Part shown: in pieces, positions 33,807-42,424 of the stretch
Layout: the number at the start of each line of letters is the position of its first letter
How positions within the stretch are numbered: position 1 is the stretch's first letter
From: Paenibacillus koleovorans NBRC 103111
GTDB taxonomy: Bacteria > Bacillota > Bacilli > Paenibacillales > NBRC-103111
Assembly (NCBI RefSeq): GCF_004000845.1
Contig: NZ_BIMA01000035.1
Span: forward strand, 1-62,270
Length of the DNA: 62,270 nucleotides
Reading direction: 5' to 3'
Translations under genes and position numbers: made by a program
Notes under the pieces: generated by a model
Told to the model about the DNA's origin: nothing
The model's database searches: none
Seen by the model: only the letters and a program-made list of their open reading frames with translations

Positions 33807-34676
33807 ATGAAGCTGCCCATTACGTACGCCAATGACATCCCGATTCATGCTTTCCGCTGGACGCCGCATCGCGAGCTGGAGCCATTGCATTGCCACACGA
33901 GCTTGGAGATCGGCTGCTGTGTGTCAGGCCGAGGCTTCTTTTATTTCGGCGACAAACGGTATCCGGTACGGCCCGGGGACGTCTTCCTCGTGAATAATGA
34001 AGAGCTGCATATCGCGCAGTCGGACCGCCTTGATCCGAGCGCTTATATTTTCCTGAACTTCAATCCGCATTGGCTGCTCGGAGAAGAGGAGGCGCTGTTA
34101 CTTCCATTCGCCTATCGCTCCGATCGGTTCGAGAACCGGATTCCGGCGGAATCGCCTCTAGCCGCGCAGCTGGCGGTCTTCATTCGGCGTCTATACGAGG
34201 AGCTGCAGGACAAGCGGGAAGGCTACCGGAGCATGGCCAAGAGCTTACTGTTAGAGCTCTGCGTGACGTTGCTGCGGCACTATACCTCCGGAGTAACCGA
34301 TACGGAATGGCGGAGACGGACGGCCTCGATCCGCAAGCTCCGTCCGGCGCTGTCGCTGCTGGAGGAGAAGTTTCGCGAGCCGATTGAGCTGAAGGAGGTC
34401 GCCGAGACGTTAGGCGTCACCCCTTCGCGCGCCAGTCATCTGCTGCAGGAGGAGCTCGGCCGTGGATTCCGGGATATTCTTCTGCAACTGCGGCTGAACG
34501 AGGCGAAGCGGCTGCTGATCAGCACCGAACGCAGCGTCGCCGATGTCTGCTTTGAGAGCGGGTTTCAAAGTGTAGCGTCCTTCTATCGGCTGTTCAAAAC
34601 CGACACAGGTCAGTCCCCGCTCGAGTACCGTTCCGCCAAATTTTCTCTGCACGCAATTGTTGAGAATGCTACATAA
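33807..34676 (+). CDS. AraC family regulator with N-terminal cupin
   Basis: 289 aa. An N-terminal cupin-like sensor (EPLHCHTSLEIGCCVSGRGFFYFGDKRYPVRPGDVFLVNNEELH, metal/ligand-binding His residues) and a C-terminal double HTH (LKEVAETLGVTPSRASHLLQEELG; VADVCFESGFQSVASFYRLFKTDTGQSP). GGAG precedes the ATG by nine bases. It follows the siderophore permease by 110 bp and precedes an ADP-ribosylglycohydrolase; it may control either. The cupin type is more usual for sugar or nucleoside metabolism, which favours the glycohydrolase. Confidence 0.88.
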   Translation: MKLPITYANDIPIHAFRWTPHRELEPLHCHTSLEIGCCVSGRGFFYFGDKRYPVRPGDVFLVNNEELHIAQSDRLDPSAYIFLNFNPHWLLGEEEALLLPFAYRSDRFENRIPAESPLAAQLAVFIRRLYEELQDKREGYRSMAKSLLLELCVTLLRHYTSGVTDTEWRRRTASIRKLRPALSLLEEKFREPIELKEVAETLGVTPSRASHLLQEELGRGFRDILLQLRLNEAKRLLISTERSVADVCFESGFQSVASFYRLFKTDTGQSPLEYRSAKFSLHAIVENAT

Positions 34677-34772
34677 TCGCTTGAGAAGATGCCTGTCGTC
34701 CTTGACTGTATAATGCAGGTGAAGTCGGCTGTCGCCCAGGGAGGCGAAGCCGAATAAAGGAGGGGACGAACG

Positions 34773-36152
34773 ATGGCTGGATGGGCACCCCTGCACGAGT
34801 TGGTGCGGGAGGAAATACAGCAACGCAGCGAAGAAGGCTGCGACGTGCAAGGCTTCGCCGCCGAGCTGGACGAGGCGGGCCGCGATGGGGCACGGCTGAT
34901 GCAGGTGTACGAGCGGTTGATGGCGCTGCCGATACGCAGCGACTACGCTTACGAGGAGCCGTCCGAGCTGGCGGACATTCGCCGGCTGCGGCCGGACGGT
35001 CCGAGACGTCTCGCTGCGTCTCATAGCGAGGAGGTTTGGCGCAACAAGTTCTACGGCGCCTGGCTCGGCCGCTGTGTAGGCTGCGCACTCGGCAAGCCGA
35101 TCGAGAACTGGCACTTCATGAAGGGCTCGTTCGGCAACCCCGGCTGGCGCAACGTGCAGCTCTGGTTTGAGGGTGCCGATGCCTGGCCGATACGCGGCTA
35201 TACGCCGGAGGTGTCCCGCGCTGAGCAGGAGGTCGGCATCAGCGTCAACCAAACGCATAGCTTGCGTGAACGAATCCGGTCTATGGAGACGGACGACGAC
35301 ATCCGCTATACCGTGCTAGGACTGATTATGCTGGAGAAGCACGGACTCGATTTCGATTCGTGGGATATCGGCAAGCTGTGGCATAGCCTGTTGAGCTACA
35401 GGCAAGTATGCACGGCGGAGACGCAGGCTTACTTGAACTTCGCGCAGCTGACGCCGCACACGAGTGGACAGAGGCTGGACGATTGGCCTTCGCGGCAAGA
35501 GTGGGTCCGCACATACTTGAACCCGTACCGCGAATGGATCGGCGCGCAAATCCGCGCGGACGGCTTCGCCTATGGCGCCGCCGGCCAGCCCGAGCTGGCC
35601 GCCGATCTCGCTTGGCGCGACGCTTCGTTCTCGCATGTGAAGAACGGCATCTACGGCGAGATGTTCGTCGCCGCTATGATCGCCGCCGCTTTCGTCGAGA
35701 CGGATCCGGAGCGGATCGTCGCGATCGGCCTGTCGGAGATTCCGAGCTCGTGCAGGCTTGCGGAGGATGTCGCCCGAGCGGTCGCGATTGCGAAGGAAAC
35801 CCGCGATCAGGTGGAGCTGGTCGACCGGATCTGGGAGGCGTTCAAGCACTACCATCCGGTGCATACGAACAACAACGCCGCGTTGGTGGCGGCGGCGCTC
35901 GTGTTCGGCCGCGGCGACTTCGAGCTGGCGGTCACGACGGCTGTGCTCGGAGGGTGGGACACCGACTGCAACGGCGCTACGGTCGGCTCGATCATAGGCG
36001 CGATGCTAGGCGCCACGGCCTTGCCGGCGAGCTGGACCGAGCCGCTGCACGACACGCTGCATGCGGAGGTGACCGGGTTCCACCCGATCGCGATTTCCGC
36101 CTGCGCCGAGCGCAGCTACCAAGTGTTCCGCAAGCTGGCGGAAACGAGATAA
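34773..36152 (+). CDS. ADP-ribosylglycohydrolase family protein
   Basis: 459 aa. The catalytic domain begins near residue 85 (NKFYGAWLGRCVGCALGKPIE) and carries the Mg-binding motifs METDDD (about residue 172) and GGWDTDCNGATVGSIIGAMLG (about 392). The family removes ADP-ribose from proteins or small molecules, but many genome members act on nucleoside-like substrates. An N-terminal helical extension of about 80 residues precedes the domain. AAAGGAGGGG precedes the ATG. TATAAT at 34709-34714 may be its -10. No ADP-ribosyltransferase gene is nearby, so a DarTG-type system is not supported. Confidence 0.88.
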   Translation: MAGWAPLHELVREEIQQRSEEGCDVQGFAAELDEAGRDGARLMQVYERLMALPIRSDYAYEEPSELADIRRLRPDGPRRLAASHSEEVWRNKFYGAWLGRCVGCALGKPIENWHFMKGSFGNPGWRNVQLWFEGADAWPIRGYTPEVSRAEQEVGISVNQTHSLRERIRSMETDDDIRYTVLGLIMLEKHGLDFDSWDIGKLWHSLLSYRQVCTAETQAYLNFAQLTPHTSGQRLDDWPSRQEWVRTYLNPYREWIGAQIRADGFAYGAAGQPELAADLAWRDASFSHVKNGIYGEMFVAAMIAAAFVETDPERIVAIGLSEIPSSCRLAEDVARAVAIAKETRDQVELVDRIWEAFKHYHPVHTNNNAALVAAALVFGRGDFELAVTTAVLGGWDTDCNGATVGSIIGAMLGATALPASWTEPLHDTLHAEVTGFHPIAISACAERSYQVFRKLAETR

Positions 36153-36175
36153 GTGACAATACCGCCCGCCTGATT

Positions 36176-36214
36176 GCCGGAGCTCCTCAAATGATGAGGG
36201 CTCCGGCTTTTTTT
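36176..36214 (+). terminator. Terminator of the ADP-ribosylglycohydrolase gene
   Basis: GCCGGAGC-t-CCTCA (36176-36189) pairs with TGAGG-g-CTCCGGC (36195-36207), followed by seven T. Textbook intrinsic terminator. Confidence 0.93.
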
Positions 36215-36309
36215 GTTGGATTCAAGTTGCCTTTTCTGGCGAGGAGGGCGTGGCTTGCGAGATCGAGGAGGAGCTGTCGTTAAAAGAGGAGGCGCCGGAC
36301 AGATCTTAT

Positions 36310-36363
36310 GGCTCAATTGATACCTTTTTAAAAATATGATACAATGGAAGTACCAATTGAGCC
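36310..36363 (+). promoter_or_regulatory. Promoter with flanking inverted operator of the MqsR/MqsA-like pair
   Basis: TTGATA (36317-36322) and TACAAT (36340-36345) are 17 bp apart. GGCTCAATTGATAC (36310-36323) and GTACCAATTGAGCC (36350-36363) form a 14-bp near-perfect inverted repeat that covers the -35 and the transcription start. This is the expected binding layout for an autorepressing antitoxin. Confidence 0.8.
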
Positions 36364-36381
36364 TTTTGAGGAGGTGAGTTT

Positions 36382-36729
36382 TTGAATGGCCAGTCACTTC
36401 TGTTAGATTTTCTTATCCGGATGAAGGTATTAGTTCAGACAGGAAAGAGGCACTTTGTCAGAAGAAATCGCAACGGTGTAAGCTACGTTCAGCAATTGGC
36501 TAGACTGAGGTTATCTAGTCCGGATGAGGCATGGGATTGTGTCATGGAGTTGGGAGAAAACCACTATCTGAGTGGTCCCGAGATTGATCGAGGGGAACCA
36601 GCTTCGACTGATAAGGTTGTATGGACATTTATAATGGAGATCAACGGAATCATAACTTACATAAAGCTGAAGGACGAGACAGAACGCCGCGGATGCGTGT
36701 GTCTCTCCTTCCATGAGGCAGAATACTAA
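36382..36729 (+). CDS. MqsR-like toxin (putative mRNA interferase)
   Basis: 115 aa. The C-terminal half matches the MqsR/YgiU-type family: ENHYLSGPEIDRG, DKVVWTFIMEINGIITYIKLKDE and CVCLSFHEAE (conserved K and SFHE end). MqsR toxins cleave mRNA, often at GCU, in a ribosome-independent way. The start is TTG at 36382, five bases after GAGGAGGTGAG; no ATG is available before residue 14. The toxin precedes the antitoxin, as in mqsRA. The AT-rich composition differs from the flanking genes and suggests transfer. Confidence 0.8.
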   Translation: MNGQSLLLDFLIRMKVLVQTGKRHFVRRNRNGVSYVQQLARLRLSSPDEAWDCVMELGENHYLSGPEIDRGEPASTDKVVWTFIMEINGIITYIKLKDETERRGCVCLSFHEAEY

Positions 36730-36797
36730 TTATATTATAGGACGGGGAGCTTGCCGCTCTCCCGTCGACTACTACATATCATATGGAGGGCCCTACA

Positions 36798-37436
36798 GTG
36801 ACAAATCGAATTAGATACTGCGACGAATGTCAATGTGATCGCGAGGTCCGGGTGGTTGAAAGAGAAAATACGCTTATGTACGGCAATGAGAATTTTAACA
36901 TTATGGAGATTTTTGCCCAGTGCACGCACTGCAATGCTGAGGTAACAGATGAGGAGCTTGACACTTTTACACTGACCAGACTTCGTCAAGCCTATGAACT
37001 CAAGCATTCTTTTGATGCGCAGGGAATAAAGAATTTAAGGTTGCATTTCGGCCTTACGATGAATGTATTTGCTAAGATACTTAACATTGGTTATTCAACG
37101 CTTAAACGTTATGAAAGCTCTGGATCTTCACCGGATGTAACTCAAATCGGAATTTTTAAATTATTGAAAGCTGAGCCGACAAGCATCTTAAAATTTTATG
37201 AAGTTAACAAATTTAATTTGACGATAGATGAACAACGTGTGGCGGAGTCGAAGTTTCAACAGCTCTTCGCTTCTCCGGATAATTCCCCTCAAAATAGGGA
37301 GGCCAATAGTGCACAACTTGTTTTAGATGATCTCGAGTTCATTAGCTCGACTAGACCTCTTGATGAAGAAACCTATACATCATTTAAAAAAGTCATTGAT
37401 TATTACCGTACTAATCCTGTTCGAGAACCTTCCTGA
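36798..37436 (+). CDS. MqsA-like antitoxin: zinc finger plus HTH
   Basis: 212 aa. Four cysteines form an N-terminal YgiT-type zinc site (YCDECQC at the start, CTHCNAEV about 35 residues later). A linker leads to an HTH of the MqsA type (LRLHFGLTMNVFAKILNIGYSTLKRYESSGSSP, residues about 78-112), followed by a C-terminal extension of about 85 residues that is longer than in E. coli MqsA. GTG at 36798 is chosen because GGAGGG sits eight bases upstream; the ATG at 36783 precedes that site. Predicted to neutralise the toxin and repress the shared promoter. Confidence 0.82.
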   Translation: MTNRIRYCDECQCDREVRVVERENTLMYGNENFNIMEIFAQCTHCNAEVTDEELDTFTLTRLRQAYELKHSFDAQGIKNLRLHFGLTMNVFAKILNIGYSTLKRYESSGSSPDVTQIGIFKLLKAEPTSILKFYEVNKFNLTIDEQRVAESKFQQLFASPDNSPQNREANSAQLVLDDLEFISSTRPLDEETYTSFKKVIDYYRTNPVREPS

Positions 37437-37475
37437 CGCAATAGGCAACAGGTGCATAAGCCAGGTGGGAGTAAG

Positions 37476-37949
37476 CTACGTCATAAACGTAATCCCATAA
37501 TGCGCGGCAACCGCGAACAACGCCGTCCAGAAAGCCAGACTCACAGTCATCCAGATTAGAACGTTGCGGCGCGGGGCTTTGAACAGCATGCCGAACGCGG
37601 CGGCGATCTCCGTCCCAATGAGCAGAGGACCGATAATGGAGAGGCCGGGCAAACCGTATTTGACGAAAATGCGGTGTGCGCGTTTCCCCTTCTTGCTATC
37701 CTGCGACGTAACATCTTCTCCGCCGGCGGCGCGTTTCCGAGCCCTCCGGCGCTGCCACCGATCGAACAAGAACACGACAAGCAGCACCGTCATCCAGTTC
37801 CCGGCAAATGCCAGGATCGCGGACAGCACCGAATTCAACCCGAACGCGATGGCCACCACCACGACCCCCGCCGATTCCACCCAAGGCAAGGCGGACAGTA
37901 GGAATACAGCCAAGTAAGACCAATCCTGCAAATAATCTTCAATTCTCAT
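37476..37949 (-). CDS. Small multi-drug export (COG2426-like) membrane protein
   Basis: 157 aa, three to four transmembrane helices and a Lys/Arg-rich central loop. The motifs LSALPWVESAGVVVVAIAFGL and KYGLPGLSIIGPLLIGTEIAAAFG match the Sm_multidrug_ex family (a DedA-like fold), whose substrate is not firmly established. The ATG at 37949 follows GGAG; the six-codon extension lacks a site. It is on the same strand as the XRE/membrane pair upstream, with a 37-bp gap, so may be part of that transcript. Confidence 0.8.
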   Translation of the reverse strand: MRIEDYLQDWSYLAVFLLSALPWVESAGVVVVAIAFGLNSVLSAILAFAGNWMTVLLVVFLFDRWQRRRARKRAAGGEDVTSQDSKKGKRAHRIFVKYGLPGLSIIGPLLIGTEIAAAFGMLFKAPRRNVLIWMTVSLAFWTALFAVAAHYGITFMT

Positions 37950-37986
37950 TTTCACTACTCCTCTCAACTAGTTAAGCACCAAGCAG

Positions 37987-38427
37987 TCAACTTCGCTCCC
38001 AATCTCGCAGCCCTTTCCAATACAACAGCTGCTGCAGGCCGCCCAGAAATGTCAATCCCCCAATCGCCACAGCCTTGCCGTCGGGAAGCACCACGATCAA
38101 CCCGATCAGGAGCGGGATGGCTGTGTAATACAGCATGTACACCCGCCGAGTAACCCGGTAATTGATCCATTGCTGGCCTTCGTCTTCCTCGCGAAATTCC
38201 GGCGGGATGAAGGTCGCCAGCCGTATACGCCGCTCCGGATGGCGTCGATTATGAACGAGCGCCAGCACCGCCCAGACGAAGACCAACCCGACGGCCCCGA
38301 AAGCCACTATAAATCGCAGCCAGTCCGGTACCAGATGCTGATAGTAGAGGAGCAACATGGCGGCGCCCATGAGAAAAAAGAGTCCCGCGCCTAATAGCGG
38401 AGAGCGGAGCAATCGTTCCAGCTTCAT
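37987..38427 (-). CDS. Small membrane protein paired with an XRE regulator (second pair)
   Basis: 146 aa, four transmembrane segments with a conserved-looking charged loop (HNRRHPERRIRLATFIPPEFREEDEGQQWINYR). Its ATG overlaps the TGA of the upstream XRE gene (ATGA), so the two are translationally coupled. Same architecture as the pair at 18552-19210, though sequences are clearly different. The function is unknown. Confidence 0.78.
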   Translation of the reverse strand: MKLERLLRSPLLGAGLFFLMGAAMLLLYYQHLVPDWLRFIVAFGAVGLVFVWAVLALVHNRRHPERRIRLATFIPPEFREEDEGQQWINYRVTRRVYMLYYTAIPLLIGLIVVLPDGKAVAIGGLTFLGGLQQLLYWKGLRDWERS

Positions 38428-38648
38428 TCCAGTATCCCCCTCTCAGGCTCCTCATGCGCTTCCAGATAAAACACTTCTTCTACCGCTACCCCGAACACTC
38501 GAGCTAATTTCAAAGCCAGCAGGATGGAGGGCGAGTAATCGCTCTTCTCGATCATCCCGACCGTCTGCCGGGTGATGCCGGCTCGTCTGGCCAAATCCTC
38601 CTGCGTCCAATCGAAGCGGGCACGCAATTCTTTGACGCGGTTCTTCAC
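38424..38648 (-). CDS. XRE (Cro/CI) family HTH regulator
   Basis: 74 aa: an HTH (MKNRVKELRARFDWTQEDLARRAGITRQTVGMIEK) and an EEVF-type end (LARVFGVAVEEVFYLEAHEE) as in YozG/YvaO-like regulators. A consensus promoter with an overlapping TTACA-N3-TGTAA palindrome lies just upstream. Probable repressor of itself and the coupled membrane protein. Confidence 0.88.
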   Translation of the reverse strand: MKNRVKELRARFDWTQEDLARRAGITRQTVGMIEKSDYSPSILLALKLARVFGVAVEEVFYLEAHEEPERGILE

Positions 38649-38704
38649 GAGATGGCCGCCTCTCTGTATGTCATGGAAATAGGTTCATTTCTGCAAGCTA
38701 TGTA

Positions 38705-38739
38705 TTACAAAATGTAAAGGATCATTGTCATTATGTCAA
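38705..38739 (-). promoter_or_regulatory. Promoter and palindromic operator of the second XRE pair
   Basis: On the minus strand TTGACA (38739-38734) and TACATT (38716-38711) are 17 bp apart. TTACAAAATGTAA (38705-38717) is an exact 5-bp inverted repeat around a 3-bp centre and overlaps the -10. Confidence 0.75.
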
Positions 38740-38835
38740 GAGTATCTAACATGAAAGGGACTGAACTCTCAAATAATAAAGCGCTTTCACACTCATTTCC
38801 GCCATGAAGTTATAAAAAAACACATATACACAGAA

Positions 38836-38875
38836 CGCCCCGATCCACTAAAAATGGATGTGTAGGGCGATTTTT
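38836..38875 (+). other. Hairpin in the glycoside hydrolase leader
   Basis: CGCCCC-g-ATCCA (38838-38849) pairs with TGGAT-gtgta-GGGCG (38857-38870), followed by ATTTTTTC. It could be a terminator or attenuator. The remaining leader to 38973 contains an in-frame open stretch without a ribosome binding site and no riboswitch class that I recognise. Confidence 0.5.
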
Positions 38876-38973
38876 TCATGAATGGAGGCATCCGTAAAGA
38901 GATCAAGCTCGCAGGTTTGCAGCACGGCTCTACTCGATGGGTTCACGAATCCAATAAGGAGTGTGAAACGGTA

Positions 38974-41553
38974 ATGAAACTAAGCTTGTTCCTGACGTTC
39001 AGGAAGTCCGTAGTATCTGCAGTGGCGCTTCTGACGGTCGGTTCCGCCATTTTGACGCTCCCTCCTCAGCCGGCGATGGCCGCCTCCGAATTCACGGTGA
39101 ATACGGGCACGATTCTGCAATCCGATTTTGTCGGCAGCGGGACGCAGTACAACCAGAACTTATACTCGACCATCAGCGCGGTAGACGGCATTACGTCGGG
39201 CAATGTGGGGCTTCTGGAGAACAAGGTGAGAGCGCTCGATTCCCAAATCGTGCGGATTTTCTACGACTCCCGCGGCGAAGACACCGTCAACTATCCAGAC
39301 TACATGGCCTCCTTCGAGCAAACGGTAGCGCTCGCCCAGAGCTCCGGCGCCGAGATCAACGTCACATACTGGCATGGGCCCTATCCGAATGTGACGGCGC
39401 AGATGCAAGCTTTTGCCGATGAGCTGTACCGGTTGAAAGTAACGCTGGGCTACACCAATGTTAAGTATGTGACGATCCAGAATGAAGTCAACTCGACCGC
39501 GATCACCCAAACGGCGTATGAATCCTTCTACCGCACCTTGAATACGCAGCTTACGACCTATGGGATCAAGAGCGGCATCAAGTTCATCGGCGGCGACCTG
39601 CTGCTCAACGGGCAGCAATCTTGGTTCGACTACATGGACGACAACATGTCCGACATCCTCGACGGCTATTCCGTCCATATTTATTGGGACTATGACAACG
39701 TGCAGTATGGCATCAACCGATTGGACGGGATCCGTACGATTATCAACGGCTTGTCTCCTGCGGGGCAAAAGCCGGTGTACATTATGGAGTATGGGATCCG
39801 GGGGGATAAAGTTTCGTGTACCCACGACCCCGGCTGCTTGAACGGCACGATGATTCCGATCGGAGACACGATTATCAATGCCTATCAGCATGCCGAATTT
39901 ACGTTGAATGCGATGAAGCGGAAGTTCGTGGCTTTGACCAAATGGGATGCCTACAAAGCGAAGTATGACAACGGTACGCAGTATCATGCCGAAATCGGCA
40001 GCGCCGCCGCCGGGTATCCGCTCAAGCCGGTGTATAACGTCACCCGGCTGTTCACTCATACGGCGAATAGCCATTGGGATTTGCTCAGCGTAACCGGGTC
40101 GGTCAGCGGCAAGCTGCTGACCGCGCTCAAGGATCCGAATTCCAGCAACATGGCGGTCTACGCGCTGAACGATACCGGTGCGACGACTACGATCTCCTTC
40201 AACGGAGTGGGCGCGAACAAGGCGTTCCGCCTCTTCGTCTGGAACGAGAACGGGGACGGCGGCATCACCGATAAGGGTACCGTGTCGGCCAACTACATCG
40301 GCAACATCGAGGTGCGGCTCAACAAGGAAAGCTTCGCCGCTTTCACGACGCTCGGCGTCACGGACTTGGAGCGCCAGGCGCATTGGAAGTTCAACGAGAC
40401 GAGCGGCTCGGTCGCGGCTGACAGCACTGAATATGGCCGGAACGGCACGGTTGTTAGCGGTGGCGGCTGGATCGGCGGCAGGCTGGGCAATGCGCTGGAT
40501 TTCAACGGGTCGTCCACTTATGTGACGGCGCCGCACGTATTGAATCCGGTCGGTCCGACGAATTATGGCGGCTTCACGGCATCGGCTTGGGTAAGGCCGG
40601 ACACCGATACAGGGGCCTCGCAGTACATTCTTCAGCAAGCCGGCACGAACGGCAAAGTGTGGCTTGTGAGGTACTTGGATGGACGGCTGGAGACGTTTCT
40701 CGGCGGCGTCGGCACATTCTCGACGGGCACGATCCCGCTCAATGCCTGGACGCATGTAGCGGTGACCTATGACGGTTCGATGCTGCGATTGTACCTGAAT
40801 GGGGTGCTGGACGGCACGCGTACGATTGCTCTGGATTCCGAGGGGACCGGCGGTATGATTATCGGAGCGAACAAAACGTTCGGCAACCTGTTCAACGGCG
40901 GCATCGACGAGGTGTCGATCTATAACCGCCAGCTGACGACGAACGAAATCCGCGACCAGTTCAACAGCACCTGGTGGAAGTTTGACGAGACATCCGGCAC
41001 GGTGGCAAGCGATTCGGCGAGCTACAGCCAGGCGGCGACTTTGGTGAATGGCGCTACATTCGCGACAGGCCGGGTGGGCAACGCGCTGTACCTGGACGGC
41101 GTGAACGACTACGCAACGGCGCCGAACGTTGCCAACCCAGGCACGACGAGCTTCACGGCGACGGCATGGGTGAAGCACGACGGCGCGGCCAGCACCGCCA
41201 AGTATGTGCTGCAGCAGGACGGCACGAACGGCCGCATCTGGCTGTATCGGGACAGCACGGGCGTCGTGGGCACATATATCGGCGGAGTGCCGCTATTAGG
41301 GACCACCAATATCCCGGTGAACCAGTGGGTGTTCATCGCGGTCACGTATGACGGGACGACGGCCAAGGTGTACATGAACGGCACGCAGGAGAACTCCGCG
41401 GCCCGCGCGGTCGCTTCGGAGACGAGCGGCGTGATCATCGGGGCGAGCAAAACGTTCGGCAACCTGTGGAAAGGTTGGATCGACGATACGCGCATCTACA
41501 CGCGCGCGTTGAGCGCCACTGAGATCAAGGACCAGTACGAGCTGGGACGTTAA
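38974..41553 (+). CDS. Secreted glycoside hydrolase (clan A-like) with two LamG domains
   Basis: 859 aa. Signal peptide to about residue 41 (PAMAA). The catalytic TIM-barrel domain (about 45-380) has an IQNEVN motif with the likely acid/base E171 and an IMEYG motif with the likely nucleophile E272, the Glu pair of clan GH-A enzymes. A beta domain (to about 460) and two LamG/concanavalin-like modules follow (466-665 and 667-858), each beginning WKF(N/D)ETSG and carrying NGSSTYVTAP or DGVNDYATAP. The exact GH family is uncertain. ATG at 38974 follows AAGGAG at rather long spacing; a 32-codon upstream extension is unlikely because it precedes the signal peptide. Confidence 0.85.
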   Translation: MKLSLFLTFRKSVVSAVALLTVGSAILTLPPQPAMAASEFTVNTGTILQSDFVGSGTQYNQNLYSTISAVDGITSGNVGLLENKVRALDSQIVRIFYDSRGEDTVNYPDYMASFEQTVALAQSSGAEINVTYWHGPYPNVTAQMQAFADELYRLKVTLGYTNVKYVTIQNEVNSTAITQTAYESFYRTLNTQLTTYGIKSGIKFIGGDLLLNGQQSWFDYMDDNMSDILDGYSVHIYWDYDNVQYGINRLDGIRTIINGLSPAGQKPVYIMEYGIRGDKVSCTHDPGCLNGTMIPIGDTIINAYQHAEFTLNAMKRKFVALTKWDAYKAKYDNGTQYHAEIGSAAAGYPLKPVYNVTRLFTHTANSHWDLLSVTGSVSGKLLTALKDPNSSNMAVYALNDTGATTTISFNGVGANKAFRLFVWNENGDGGITDKGTVSANYIGNIEVRLNKESFAAFTTLGVTDLERQAHWKFNETSGSVAADSTEYGRNGTVVSGGGWIGGRLGNALDFNGSSTYVTAPHVLNPVGPTNYGGFTASAWVRPDTDTGASQYILQQAGTNGKVWLVRYLDGRLETFLGGVGTFSTGTIPLNAWTHVAVTYDGSMLRLYLNGVLDGTRTIALDSEGTGGMIIGANKTFGNLFNGGIDEVSIYNRQLTTNEIRDQFNSTWWKFDETSGTVASDSASYSQAATLVNGATFATGRVGNALYLDGVNDYATAPNVANPGTTSFTATAWVKHDGAASTAKYVLQQDGTNGRIWLYRDSTGVVGTYIGGVPLLGTTNIPVNQWVFIAVTYDGTTAKVYMNGTQENSAARAVASETSGVIIGASKTFGNLWKGWIDDTRIYTRALSATEIKDQYELGR

Positions 41554-41556
41554 ACG

Positions 41557-41599
41557 GAAAAAACCAGCCCTTCGCGACTTGCGGGGGGCTGGTTTTTTG
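41557..41599. terminator. Bidirectional terminator after the glycoside hydrolase
   Basis: AAAAAACCAGCCC pairs with GGGGCTGGTTTTTT around a TTCGCGACTTGCGG loop. A-run and T-run make it active for the plus-strand hydrolase and for the minus-strand relic that ends at 41675. Confidence 0.85.
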
Positions 41600-41674
41600 G
41601 TGTGGGTTTCCCGATTCCAGACCAATCTCCTCTGAAATCTCCCCGTCATCGGCACATCTTCTGCAACTGCTCCT

Positions 41675-42373
41675 TCAAGCCTCCCGCGTAGACAAAAAAT
41701 AGCTGTACGGCAGCTCGAAGCGCGCACCTTGTGCGATCAGTTCGTCGATGCAACGGGCGAACTCGGCAAAGTCGGCCGCATCCCAGGAATCGGGATGCAT
41801 CTGCAGCGTCAGGTAGTCCACATCGGTCCGGCAGTTCTGCAGAAACTTCTCATAGTTCGGGCGATGTACTGGATACTCGATATTGCCAGTCCGTTCAAGG
41901 ACGAATATGTGCTCTTGTGGCAGTCCGTACAGCCAGACGCACAGCTCGTCCGTCTGCTGCAGTGCGGACACCGTAGTGGCATCGCTGGCATTGAAGGGAG
42001 CGCCGAACGTGCGGAACTGCAGACCCAGCTTGTCGAGACCCAACTGTTGCGTCCGTTGCAAAGCTTGCACCTGCTGCTCCAACGGCGTGTGGCGGAACTC
42101 CGTCACGTCTCATTCCTTGCCATGCGTATAGCCGTGGTTCCAGAATTCGAATCGGCCTCCCTCGGCAAGCGACCGAACGAAGCTTAACGCCGCCTCGTCC
42201 GCTTCCTCCAGCCGGTTCCCGATTACTCCGATGCTTGCCCGGACTCCCCGTTCCTCCACGAACCGGACAAATCTGAGCCAACGCTCGGACAGCAGCGTAT
42301 CGGGAGCAAACGAGAGATCGTCCGCCTTCAGTACAACAACGGGCGGCTGCGAGCCGCTAAACGACAATCCCAT
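41675..42373 (-). pseudogene. Polysaccharide-deacetylase-like gene interrupted by an in-frame TGA
   Basis: Two ORFs lie in the same frame. The first (42373 to 42110, 87 aa) has VVVLKADDLSFAP, GVRASIGVIGNRL and ends FWNHGYTHGKE; the second (42106 to 41675) continues TEFRHTPLEQQVQALQ to LQMHPDSWDAADFAEFARCIDEL. Together they give an ordinary NodB-like deacetylase domain of about 230 aa. Only a TGA at 42112-42110, where related proteins commonly have Gly, separates them: a GGA to TGA change would explain it. A good AAAGGAGAT precedes the first ATG. Probably a recent pseudogene, unless the stop is read through. Confidence 0.8.
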
Positions 42374-42424
42374 GGAAGATCTCCTTTCTGCCCGCAAGAG
42401 GGCGTTGCATGGATCTCATTAGTC

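Noticed and set aside
34410-35258. 282-codon ORF antisense to the araC and ADP-ribosylglycohydrolase genes
   Set aside because: It spans parts of two well-supported genes and has no domain.
34773-36152. DarTG-like DNA ADP-ribosylation toxin-antitoxin system
   Set aside because: Only the hydrolase-type gene is present, it is not a macrodomain protein, and no ADP-ribosyltransferase lies nearby.
38876-38973. Riboswitch or coding extension in the glycoside hydrolase leader
   Set aside because: No conserved core of a riboswitch class that I know could be matched, and the in-frame extension would precede the signal peptide.
39160-41178. 672-codon ORF antisense to the glycoside hydrolase
   Set aside because: Shadow frame of a strongly supported gene; Arg/His/Val-rich translation with no domain.
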